Shown here: positions 1-6,531 of the stretch, in pieces
How positions within the stretch are numbered: the first letter of the stretch is position 1
Layout: the number at the start of each line of letters is the position of its first letter
DNA from: Opitutia bacterium
GTDB taxonomy: Bacteria; Verrucomicrobiota; Verrucomicrobiia; Opitutales; UBA953
Direction: 5' to 3'
Assembly: GCA_947378905.1 (NCBI GenBank)
Contig: CANCLV010000023.1
Span: 1-15,299, forward strand
DNA: 15,299 nt
Translations under genes and position numbers: made by a program
Notes under the pieces: model-generated
Seen by the model: the letters and a program-made list of their open reading frames with translations, nothing else
Database searches by the model: none
Told to the model about the DNA's origin: nothing

Positions 1-32
1 ATAATAAATTAAGGGTGAATGTGTGTCCTCGC

Positions 33-67
33 TTGCACCTAAACTCATAGTCGCCAAGTTGCACCTA
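33..67. repeat. 9-bp direct repeat upstream of ribB
   Basis: TTGCACCTA occurs at 33-41 and again at 59-67, with start points 26 bases apart, just before the ribB start at 79. Two exact copies in so short a leader could be a protein binding site or chance. No -10 element at good spacing from either copy is visible. Confidence 0.3.
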
Positions 68-78
68 CCGACGTTCCC

Positions 79-1155
79 ATGAGCCAGCCCTTTGATACCA
101 TAGAGGATGCTCTCGCAGATATTGCTGCGGGAAAACTGGTTATTGTTACAGACGATGAGAACCGCGAAAATGAAGGTGACTTCGTCATGGCGGCTTCAAA
201 GGTCACGCCCGAAGCGGTTAATATGATGATTCGTCACGGACGCGGACTCATTTGCGTGCCGACGGTCGAACACCAACTCAAACGCCTGGGCATCTCTCAG
301 ATGGTTCCTGAGAATCGCGAATCCCAACGCACCGCTTTTGCTATTTCGGTCGATGCCGCCGAAGGAATCTCGACCGGTATCAGCGCCTATGATCGTGCAA
401 AAACGATTTCTATTTTAGCAGATCCGCATTCACAACCCGAGCACCTCGTCCAACCCGGACATATTTTTCCGCTCATGGCTCGACCTGGTGGGGTGCTGCA
501 ACGCGCAGGTCATACCGAAGCCGCGGTCGATTTAGCTTCGCTTGCAGGACTCCACCCAAGCGGAGTAATCTGTGAAATTCTCAATGAAGACGGGTCGATG
601 GCTCGCTTACCTGAATTGATTGAATTAAAAAAGAAATTTAATCTGCGAATGATTTCAATCGCGCAGCTTATTGAGTACCGCCACCGCAGTGAAAAATTAG
701 TAGAGTTAATTGCGACCAGCCCTTTTCAATCCAAGTGGGGCGAGTTCGAATTACGTGTTTATCGCTCACTGCCCGATGGTCGCCAACACTTGGCATTTGT
801 ACGCGGAAAACCACAAAGCTCGCCCACCCTCGTTCGCGTCCAACGTGAAAATTTATTAGGCGACTTGTTCCACGGTTTATCCTTTGGCGAAGGCAATTCA
901 CTTTCCGCAAGTTTTGCAGCCGTGGCTAAAGCTGGAACCGGAGTTATCGTTCACGTGGCTCAACCCTTTGGTGGAATCAAAGCGGACAATGAAGGCATTC
1001 GACTGCATTCCATGGATGCACGGGATTATGGTATTGGAGCCCAAATACTTTCACACGTCGGACTTAAGCAAATCCGTTTAATCACCAATAACCCCCGAAA
1101 AGTAGTCGGTCTTAGCGGTTATGGGCTAGAAATCGTCGAACAAGTACCCTTTTAA
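79..1155 (+). CDS. ribB: RibBX-like 3,4-dihydroxy-2-butanone-4-phosphate synthase with degenerate GTP cyclohydrolase II domain
   Basis: The N-terminal half makes 3,4-dihydroxy-2-butanone 4-phosphate from ribulose 5-phosphate, the four-carbon precursor of riboflavin. The RibB domain spans about residues 1-200 and has the acidic metal-binding loop DDENRENEGD (25-34) and the active-site motif GHTEAAVDL (144-152). The C-terminal half (about 205-358) is clearly GTP cyclohydrolase II by descent, keeping RDYGIGAQIL (315-324) and LITNNPRK (334-341). However, the three zinc cysteines of LVRVHSEC...CDC align with Asn248, Phe259 and Glu261, and the RQEGRGIG loop reads AQPFGGIK. I therefore infer that it has no cyclohydrolase activity, as in the RibBX variants known from Proteobacteria. 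The 358-residue length is close to that of bifunctional RibBA. ATG 79 is the first start in frame after stops at 10, 16 and 40. There is no clear Shine-Dalgarno sequence and no room in the 78 visible bases for an FMN riboswitch. ribH follows after 70 bases. RibB activity is very likely; the role of the second domain is open. Confidence 0.93.
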   Translation: MSQPFDTIEDALADIAAGKLVIVTDDENRENEGDFVMAASKVTPEAVNMMIRHGRGLICVPTVEHQLKRLGISQMVPENRESQRTAFAISVDAAEGISTGISAYDRAKTISILADPHSQPEHLVQPGHIFPLMARPGGVLQRAGHTEAAVDLASLAGLHPSGVICEILNEDGSMARLPELIELKKKFNLRMISIAQLIEYRHRSEKLVELIATSPFQSKWGEFELRVYRSLPDGRQHLAFVRGKPQSSPTLVRVQRENLLGDLFHGLSFGEGNSLSASFAAVAKAGTGVIVHVAQPFGGIKADNEGIRLHSMDARDYGIGAQILSHVGLKQIRLITNNPRKVVGLSGYGLEIVEQVPF

Positions 1156-1225
1156 TTTTTCTTAAGCGTTTCCGCTTGAACGTAATAACTTAAGTTGTTG
1201 CATCAGCCTTTCGTTCTTCCTGCAC

Positions 1226-1744
1226 ATGAGCCAAGACAAACCAACATCGCCCAACATCTCAGGGGCAAAATTTGTTTTTAGCATCGTCGCAGCAAGTTAT
1301 AATAACGATTTAGTTGACGCCTTATTACAAAAAACGGTCGCCACTTTAACCCAGGCTAAAGTCGCACCACAAAATATTCGGGTATTACGCGTTCCGGGTT
1401 CAGGTGAGCTACCTTATATAGCAAATATGACAGCCTCATCGGGTGAGTTTGACTGTGTCATTGTCCTCGGAGTGGTCATTGCAGGCGATACACCTCACCA
1501 CGAAATCATCGGACAATCAACCGCTGTCGCTCTTCAGGAAGTCGCCATTCGCTCCGAAGTTCCAGTAATCAATGGCATCGTTGTTACTAATAATCGTGCT
1601 CAAGCTGAACAGCGTTGCTTAGGTTCGCTCGATCGTGGAACCGAATTTGCTCAGGCTGCCTTAGTGATGGCGCAACATCGCCAAACGCTCGGAGAAAGAC
1701 TCGATACGCTTGAAGATTTAGATGAACCCTTTGACAAAAATTAA
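1226..1744 (+). CDS. ribH: 6,7-dimethyl-8-ribityllumazine synthase
   Basis: RibH condenses 5-amino-6-ribitylaminouracil with the RibB product to form lumazine, the last step before riboflavin synthase. It normally assembles into cytoplasmic pentamers or 60-subunit shells. Family landmarks are SYNN (24-27), VPGSGELP (56-63), LGVVIAGDTPHHE (81-93) with the probable catalytic His91, and QAEQR (116-120), where Arg120 matches the phosphate-binding arginine. Two departures are visible: the usual VIRG is VIAG (Ala86), and the lysine-containing stretch after QAxxR is replaced by CLGSLDRG. At 172 residues it is slightly longer than the usual 150-160, with an N-terminal tail of about 12 residues and an acidic C-terminal tail. 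ATG 1226 has no convincing Shine-Dalgarno sequence. Pairing with the RibB gene fits a riboflavin cluster; genes for RibD, RibE and an active GTP cyclohydrolase II are not in view. Confidence 0.94.
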   Translation: MSQDKPTSPNISGAKFVFSIVAASYNNDLVDALLQKTVATLTQAKVAPQNIRVLRVPGSGELPYIANMTASSGEFDCVIVLGVVIAGDTPHHEIIGQSTAVALQEVAIRSEVPVINGIVVTNNRAQAEQRCLGSLDRGTEFAQAALVMAQHRQTLGERLDTLEDLDEPFDKN

Positions 1745-2225
1745 CGTGGAAAATTCTGAAGCAGAAAACGCCCCTGCGGCACCCCAAAAGAAGAATCGTC
1801 GTCACGATAACCGTGTCGCTGCGATGCAATTTCTTTACTCGTGGGAATCACAACGGCACGGCGATTTAGTAACCGCACTCTTTGATTTTTTCAGCGAACA
1901 AGAACAGCCTCGTGACTATTATTCATTCGCCGAAGAACTCATTCACGGAGTTATTAAAGATATCGACCTTATCGACGAAGTCGTGAAACGCTTTACGGAG
2001 AACTGGGCTTTTGAACGTATTGCCAAGGTTGACTTAGCTATTCTTCGTTTGGCTATTTTTGAGTTAATGAGACGAAACGACATTCCGCCTATCGTTACGA
2101 TCAATGAGGCAGTAGATATCGCTAAAAGTTTTTCGACCGATGAATCCAAACGTTTTGTAAATGGTATTCTGGATCGCTATAAAGGTCAGATTGGTCGCGA
2201 TCCACGTAAGGCAGAAGGAGCTTAA
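1722..2225 (+). CDS. nusB: transcription antitermination factor NusB
   Basis: NusB binds boxA RNA with NusE (ribosomal protein S10) and keeps RNA polymerase processive on rRNA operons. The helical NusB fold starts near residue 29 (DNRVAAMQFLYSW) and ends with the classic block ILRLAIFELM, the INEAVDIAKSF segment and FVNGILD. An extra N-terminal tail of about 28 residues, charged and alanine/proline-rich, precedes the core. The ATG at 1722 lies inside ribH and overlaps it by 23 bases; a weak GAAG sits 6 bases upstream. In-frame TTG 1731 and GTG 1746 are alternatives; GTG 1746 falls just after the ribH stop and would shorten the tail by 8 residues. The overlap suggests translational coupling with ribH, and ribH-nusB adjacency is common in bacteria. 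The identity is secure; the exact start is not. Confidence 0.94.
   Translation: MNPLTKINVENSEAENAPAAPQKKNRRHDNRVAAMQFLYSWESQRHGDLVTALFDFFSEQEQPRDYYSFAEELIHGVIKDIDLIDEVVKRFTENWAFERIAKVDLAILRLAIFELMRRNDIPPIVTINEAVDIAKSFSTDESKRFVNGILDRYKGQIGRDPRKAEGA
2215..2220 (+). promoter_or_regulatory. Shine-Dalgarno sequence of ftsY
   Basis: AAGGAG lies 8 bases before the ATG at 2229, inside the last codons of nusB. It fixes the ftsY start and is one of the few strong ribosome binding sites in the first operon. Confidence 0.8.
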
Positions 2226-2228
2226 ATA

Positions 2229-3134
2229 ATGAGTGGCGGTTTTTTTGAAAAATTAAAAGCCGGGCTTCAGCGTACTACCGCAGCACTGACTAATCTATTT
2301 GCTCGGCCAATGGACGAGTCCTCCGTCGAAAAATTACGCGAACTATTAATTGCGGGAGATTTCGGTTTAGTAACCACAGAAGAGGCCGTGCAAGCGGCCA
2401 AAAATGCTTGGAAAGATAATGCTGAGTTGCGTCAGGCTGGCCCAGCTGAAGCCGCTGCTCAAGTCATCGAAAATGTTTTAGAAATTTGCGGAGAGTGGAA
2501 TCCACCCTCACAAAAACCCGTGGTTATTATGCTCTTGGGCATTAATGGTGCAGGCAAAACAACCACCGCAGCCAAGTTGGTTGCCCGCTGGAAAAAAATG
2601 GGTCAACGTTGTATTTTAGGGGCCTGTGACACATTTCGTGCAGCCGCGAGTGAACAGCTGGCATCTTGGGCAGAAAAAACCGGAGCAGAAATTGTTAGCG
2701 GTGCGGCAGGAGCAGATCCAGCAGCGATTGCCTTTGATGCCATTAAAGCCGGAGTAGCACGAGGTGCGGATTACGTTATTTTAGATACAGCGGGCAGACT
2801 GCATACCAAAACTCATCTTTTAGAGGAACTTAGAAAAATCGTGCGAGTAACAGATAAAGCTCTAACTGGTGCGCCCCACGAAAAATGGTTAGTGGTGGAT
2901 GGCTCCTTGGGCGCAAACTCACTCGAACAAGCTAAAGTTTTTCATGAAGCCGTGCAGTTAACCGGAATAATCGTCACCAAATTAGATGGTTCGGCTAAAG
3001 GGGGCGCACTCGTTGCCATCGTGCGCGAACTCGGTATTCCCGTTAGATTTATTGGCTTAGGTGAGACCACTGAAGACCTCGTACCATTTAATAAAAAGGC
3101 CTATGCAAGGTCGGTGTTAGGGCTGGAAGTATAG
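2229..3134 (+). CDS. ftsY: signal recognition particle receptor FtsY (GTPase)
   Basis: FtsY docks SRP-ribosome complexes at the inner membrane; GTP hydrolysis in the FtsY-Ffh pair hands the nascent chain to SecYEG. The protein opens with the amphipathic, membrane-binding FFEKLKAGLQRT segment and a four-helix N domain (about 1-90). The GTPase domain follows: P-loop GINGAGKTT (104-112), DTFRAAASEQL (134-144), DTAGR (186-190), TKLDGSAKGG (240-249) and GLGE (276-279). There is no acidic A domain, as in most FtsY outside Enterobacteria, giving a compact 301 residues. One oddity is the usually strict DATTGQN motif, which reads DGSLGAN (214-220), replacing the glutamine that contacts the partner or active site. 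The start is fixed by AAGGAG, 8 bases upstream. It follows nusB by 3 bases and precedes aroB. Confidence 0.96.
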   Translation: MSGGFFEKLKAGLQRTTAALTNLFARPMDESSVEKLRELLIAGDFGLVTTEEAVQAAKNAWKDNAELRQAGPAEAAAQVIENVLEICGEWNPPSQKPVVIMLLGINGAGKTTTAAKLVARWKKMGQRCILGACDTFRAAASEQLASWAEKTGAEIVSGAAGADPAAIAFDAIKAGVARGADYVILDTAGRLHTKTHLLEELRKIVRVTDKALTGAPHEKWLVVDGSLGANSLEQAKVFHEAVQLTGIIVTKLDGSAKGGALVAIVRELGIPVRFIGLGETTEDLVPFNKKAYARSVLGLEV

Positions 3135-3175
3135 GTTGGCTTGCCACCGTCGATTGAATAACTCAGGTTAAATTC

Positions 3176-4270
3176 ATGACCGTGGAAAGTGTACAAGTTA
3201 AACTCTCTCAACATTCATACCCTGTACGAATTGGTGCCGGCGTGTGGTCGGATGTTTTGCAAACCGCCCAAAGTCACATTCAAAAAAATAAGAAGTGTGT
3301 GGCCGTAACCTCACCTGCCATTGCACAAGCTCAGCCTGACTTAATTAAAAAGATTTCCGCAGTGATGCCTATTATGATCACTCAAGTGGATGGCGAAAAA
3401 GCAAAGTCAGCGGATGAACTATTAAGACTTTGGAATTTCTTGGCTGCCCAAGGTATCGCCCGTGATGGCAGTGTTTTCGCTATCGGCGGTGGCGTCATTG
3501 GTGACTTAGCAGGATTTACTGCAGCAACCTACCAACGCGGCATTGAATGCATCCAGGTCCCCACGACACTGTTAGCGATGGTCGATAGTTCCGTGGGTGG
3601 TAAAACAGGAATTAACTTAACTGCTGGAAAAAATTTAGTGGGTAGTTTTCACCAACCCCTCGTCGTCTTTGCCGACACCTCACTTTTATCCACCCTGCCG
3701 GCACGCGAATTCGCAGCGGGAATGGCTGAAGTGATTAAACACGGACTCATTGCTGATAAAAAACTCTTTAACGATCTTCAGGCGATGGCTCCACTCACCT
3801 GGCAGAGCCCACAGCTCCCTGCGGTGATTCGTCGCTGCGTAGAAATTAAAGCTAGCGTGGTCAGTGATGATGAATTTGAGACCAAAAAAGAAGGCGGTAG
3901 AGCGCTACTCAATTTAGGTCATACCTTTGGTCATGCCATTGAAGCAGTGGCTGGATATGGAACCTACTTACATGGTGAAGCCGTGGCCATTGGCTTAGTC
4001 ATGGCCGCACGTTTATCGGCGGAATTGGGTCAATGCACCGCTGCAGAAGTTACGGCTGTAGAAAAAACTTTAGCGGCCTACAGTCTACCCACCCAATTAC
4101 GCTCTCCACTACCGCTTCAACAGTTAATGGAAGCGATGAAGCGGGATAAAAAAGTTCGCTCGGGCAAATGTCGTTTTATTTTAATGCAAGGTATCGGTGC
4201 TGCCAAGAGCACCGAAGACGTCCCTGAAGATTTAGCGGCAAGAATTTTCCGGAGCGGCGGAGCGGTTTAA
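3176..4270 (+). CDS. aroB: 3-dehydroquinate synthase
   Basis: AroB converts DAHP to 3-dehydroquinate, the second step of the shikimate pathway, using NAD and a divalent metal in the cytoplasm. The NAD-binding GGGVIGDLAG (104-113) and the substrate loop VDSSVGGKTGI (136-146) are intact. The three metal ligands are present by alignment with the E. coli enzyme: Glu185 in AEVIKHG, His249 in GHTFGH and His266 in LHGEA. The 364-residue length is typical. ATG 3176 is preceded only by a weak AGG; GTG 3182 is two codons inside. It lies 41 bases after ftsY on the same strand and is probably the last gene of this run. Its stop codon overlaps that of the convergent lipoprotein gene (shared bases TTAA), so no terminator fits between them. 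Confidence 0.97.
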   Translation: MTVESVQVKLSQHSYPVRIGAGVWSDVLQTAQSHIQKNKKCVAVTSPAIAQAQPDLIKKISAVMPIMITQVDGEKAKSADELLRLWNFLAAQGIARDGSVFAIGGGVIGDLAGFTAATYQRGIECIQVPTTLLAMVDSSVGGKTGINLTAGKNLVGSFHQPLVVFADTSLLSTLPAREFAAGMAEVIKHGLIADKKLFNDLQAMAPLTWQSPQLPAVIRRCVEIKASVVSDDEFETKKEGGRALLNLGHTFGHAIEAVAGYGTYLHGEAVAIGLVMAARLSAELGQCTAAEVTAVEKTLAAYSLPTQLRSPLPLQQLMEAMKRDKKVRSGKCRFILMQGIGAAKSTEDVPEDLAARIFRSGGAV

Positions 4271-4497
4271 GGCTGCGGACCTACGGCCGGCTTAATCGCG
4301 CGCCAATCACCGGCTTTCAGGCGCTGGTCATTCTTTTCATTAGCCTCTTTAACTCTTTGGCTTAACTGTCCTTCGCCTGATTTTTCGCCGGCTAAGACGG
4401 CGGCAACAGGAGTTTTTTCTGCACGGAAAGAGGAATCATTAGCTGGGATCGCACAACCCGCTAAAAGTATTAATGAAAGAATAGAAAGTGATTTCAT
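4267..4497 (-). CDS. small lipoprotein, function unknown
   Basis: I do not recognise a family. The 76-residue product begins with a short lipoprotein signal peptide: lysine at position 2, a hydrophobic stretch, and lipobox LLAGC ending at Cys15. Alanine at +2 after the cysteine suggests outer-membrane sorting by the Lol rule. The mature part of about 62 residues is hydrophilic, with a Lys/Glu-rich segment (SQRVKEANEKNDQR, 46-59) likely to be helical, then a proline-rich end. I chose ATG 4497 because it gives a clean signal peptide and sits one base after the mutase stop codon (TAA-T-ATG); longer starts at 4527 and 4572 would put a charged stretch before the signal. There is no Shine-Dalgarno sequence of its own, so it probably relies on translational coupling. 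Its stop codon overlaps that of aroB. The lipobox makes a real gene likely. Confidence 0.7.
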   Translation of the reverse strand: MKSLSILSLILLAGCAIPANDSSFRAEKTPVAAVLAGEKSGEGQLSQRVKEANEKNDQRLKAGDWRAIKPAVGPQP

Positions 4498-4498
4498 A

Positions 4499-6433
4499 TT
4501 ATTTAGTTTTAGCACGCTTTTGAGCATCCGCTTCCAACCAGGTTCGTAAAGACAAAGCTTGTTTTTTCGCACGGGCGCGGGCGGATTTCAAATCGTCAGC
4601 ATCTTCCGTTTTCGCTGAAGTAAAGGTGTAAAACTTAACCTTTGGCTCAGTGCCCGAAGCTCGAACAGCGATGCGCGAGCCATCTGCCATCTCCGCCATG
4701 ATAAATTCTTCACGTGGTACTTGTTCGCCTTCACTATCCATCACCCTGTCCTGATCGTAGTCCGTTATTTTAGTTACTTTCACGCCATCAATTTCTTTAG
4801 GAGGATGATTTCGCCAAGAACTGACAATGCGACGAATAGCAGCCGCGCCTTCCGCTCCTTCGAATGAAATATTTAATAAATCCTCAAAATGTGCGCCGTA
4901 GGCTAAATGCAATGCGTCGAGAGCATCGAGCAGGGTTCTACCACGAGAGCGAAGAATAGCGGCGTATTCGCAAAGCATCATCACGGCACCATTCGCATCT
5001 TTATCACGAATCGCATCATCGCTGAGATATCCATAACTCTCTTCAGCCCCTAAAATAAAGAAGTTACCGTTACGTAGAGCAAGCGGTGCGCGTCGATTAA
5101 GTGGCAGGTTATAGAAATCAACTGAACCATTTTCACAAATTTTCTTAGACCATTTTTCTAATTTACGAGCAATCCATTTAAAGCCAACGAGTGTTTCCAA
5201 ACTACGCACACCGTGACGATTGCATATTTTTTCTACGAGCGGAGTGGTCACGAGTGATTTTACTACGACAGCCGAGGTGGAACCTGTAGCGGGAATAATT
5301 CCGTTATCTTTGAGCGCGGATATTCTAAATTCTGTAAGCAGTGCAGCAACTTCGTTGCCCGTGAGCAAACGATACCCTCCTTCAGCCTGGCGACAGGCAA
5401 CGCCTACACGATCAGCATCAGGATCCGTTGCTAAAACAATATCAGCATTAACCTCCGTCGCTAATTTTAAAGCGAGAACATAGGCTGCAGGATTTTCTGG
5501 ATTAGGCGAAGGGACCGTTGGAAAACGTCCATCATGCTCGCGTTGCTCTTCGACTACGTGGGGATCAATGCCCAATCGACGGAGGGCCGGTATCACCATC
5601 ACATCCCCTGTGCCATGTAGATTCGTGTAAACAACGCTCGGTGCATGCCGACCCATGATTTCGGGGTCAATCACACCTTTTACTAATCTTGTTAAATAAG
5701 CCTCTTCAACAGTTTGGGCAACTGATTGAACACCGTTCAAATCGATTTCTAAAAATGGAATTACTTCAGCGACTTCAATTTTTCCAACTAAATCTACAAT
5801 CGCAGTATCTGCGGGTGGAGTGACTTGTCCCCCGTCATGCAGATAACATTTAAATCCATTATCGTGAGATGGATTATGACTCGCAGTAATAACAACCCCC
5901 GCATGAGCTTCTAAATGTCGAAGAGTAAAACTTAATTGAGGAGTTGAGCGTGGACCGGAAAAAAGAAAAGCTTCCCCGCCCAACTTGATCCAAGTCGACG
6001 CAAGAAGTTCGGCAAAATGTTTTGAAAAGTGACGGACATCGTGAGCGATGACTAAGCGTGGCTTTTCATGATGGGTTGAGACATGTTTCCATAAACCCAA
6101 GCCCGCCCTTAAAATATTAACGTCATTCAAACAGGCTGATCCCACCGCGGCCCGAATAGGCTGACCACTAGAATCAATTTCATTGGCGGCGTTGATGCGA
6201 CCAACCGTGCGACCCCGCATTCCACCCGTTCCGAAGGCGATGCCCTTATAAAAACGGTCCTCAATTTCGGCCCAGGCTGATTTTTCGATTAAATCGGTTA
6301 AAGTCTCTGTAATTGCCGAAGGTAAGTGTTTTGTTTCTAACCAACGGGAGGCGTTACTGAAAGTGACTGCAGAAATTTGGCCCTCGGACTGTGCGGACTT
6401 CAAGGCCGCAATGACAGTATTAGTAGCATTCAT
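4499..6433 (-). CDS. phosphoglucomutase/phosphomannomutase family protein
   Basis: An alpha-D-phosphohexomutase, interconverting the 1- and 6-phosphates of glucose or mannose (or the 1- and 5-phosphates of pentoses) through an enzyme phosphoserine. From ATG 6433 it has 644 residues. The domains occur in order: substrate entry GTGGMRG (68-74), catalytic TASHNPS with Ser185, metal loop DPDADR (337-342), sugar-binding GAEESYGYL (462-470) and phosphate-binding RASGTEP (591-597). The overall form resembles Bacillus PgcA and the PGM2 subfamily, though it is some 60 residues longer than PgcA, with a Lys/Ala-rich C-terminal tail. ATG 6433 has CAGG 5 bases upstream; ATG 6445 (MQVI) is possible. A start at 6514 would add a proline-rich leader read from the divergent promoter region and is unlikely. 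It is co-transcribed with the lipoprotein downstream. Exact sugar specificity cannot be read from the sequence. Confidence 0.92.
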   Translation of the reverse strand: MNATNTVIAALKSAQSEGQISAVTFSNASRWLETKHLPSAITETLTDLIEKSAWAEIEDRFYKGIAFGTGGMRGRTVGRINAANEIDSSGQPIRAAVGSACLNDVNILRAGLGLWKHVSTHHEKPRLVIAHDVRHFSKHFAELLASTWIKLGGEAFLFSGPRSTPQLSFTLRHLEAHAGVVITASHNPSHDNGFKCYLHDGGQVTPPADTAIVDLVGKIEVAEVIPFLEIDLNGVQSVAQTVEEAYLTRLVKGVIDPEIMGRHAPSVVYTNLHGTGDVMVIPALRRLGIDPHVVEEQREHDGRFPTVPSPNPENPAAYVLALKLATEVNADIVLATDPDADRVGVACRQAEGGYRLLTGNEVAALLTEFRISALKDNGIIPATGSTSAVVVKSLVTTPLVEKICNRHGVRSLETLVGFKWIARKLEKWSKKICENGSVDFYNLPLNRRAPLALRNGNFFILGAEESYGYLSDDAIRDKDANGAVMMLCEYAAILRSRGRTLLDALDALHLAYGAHFEDLLNISFEGAEGAAAIRRIVSSWRNHPPKEIDGVKVTKITDYDQDRVMDSEGEQVPREEFIMAEMADGSRIAVRASGTEPKVKFYTFTSAKTEDADDLKSARARAKKQALSLRTWLEADAQKRAKTK

Positions 6434-6531
6434 AATTACCTGCATAATTGGCAGTCCTAGCAGTGGCAACAAGCCAATTAGAGGGGGAGGCGGGGGTTGA
6501 CACTGACCGTGCAATGTTAAGGGTTATTTAT
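6434..6531. promoter_or_regulatory. divergent intergenic region between mutase and envelope operon
   Basis: These 98 bases are the only gap between the mutase gene (leftwards) and the six-gene operon (rightwards), so both promoters should lie here or just inside the genes. It contains an 8-bp inverted repeat (6445-6480), a G-rich tract on the plus strand (6481-6496) and a perfect -35-like TTGACA (6497-6502). AAGGG at 6519-6523 is a plausible Shine-Dalgarno sequence 8 bases before ATG 6532. A leftward TTGCCA with TGCATA at 17-base spacing (complement strand, box at 6441-6446) is a weak mutase promoter candidate. No pair of boxes is convincing. Confidence 0.5.
6445..6480. repeat. 8-bp perfect inverted repeat, possible operator
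   Basis: TAATTGGC (6445-6452) and GCCAATTA (6473-6480) are exact inverse complements separated by 20 bases. The arms lie 28 bp apart centre to centre, in the gap between divergent genes. It could be a dimeric regulator site or a hairpin over the mutase start; the spacing is longer than for a typical operator. Confidence 0.45.

Noticed and set aside
1162..1179. Hairpin between ribB and ribH as a terminator
   Set aside because: The 7-bp stem (one wobble) has no T-run after it on the plus strand. On the minus strand it would be followed by a mixed A-rich stretch and not a T-run.
4498..4572. Longer 101-residue form of the lipoprotein
   Set aside because: Its first 25 residues overlap the mutase end in another frame and would bury the signal peptide behind charged residues.
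6481..6496. G-quadruplex in the divergent gap
   Set aside because: Only two runs of five G and one of two G are present, too few for a standard four-run motif.
6497..6502. Perfect -35 box TTGACA before the envelope operon
   Set aside because: No acceptable -10 sequence lies 15-19 bases downstream; the nearest TA-rich hexamer is 22 bases away. Kept only as a comment on the intergenic region.
6434..6514. Longer start for the mutase at 6514
   Set aside because: The 27 added residues are proline- and leucine-rich only because they read the complement of a G tract, and the family begins near ATG 6433.
6448..6531. Longer start for the YfgM-like protein at 6448
   Set aside because: The extra 28 residues have no family resemblance and read through the inverted repeat and G-rich tract of the divergent promoter region. 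ATG 6532 has AAGGG at 8 bases and gives a typical N-terminus.
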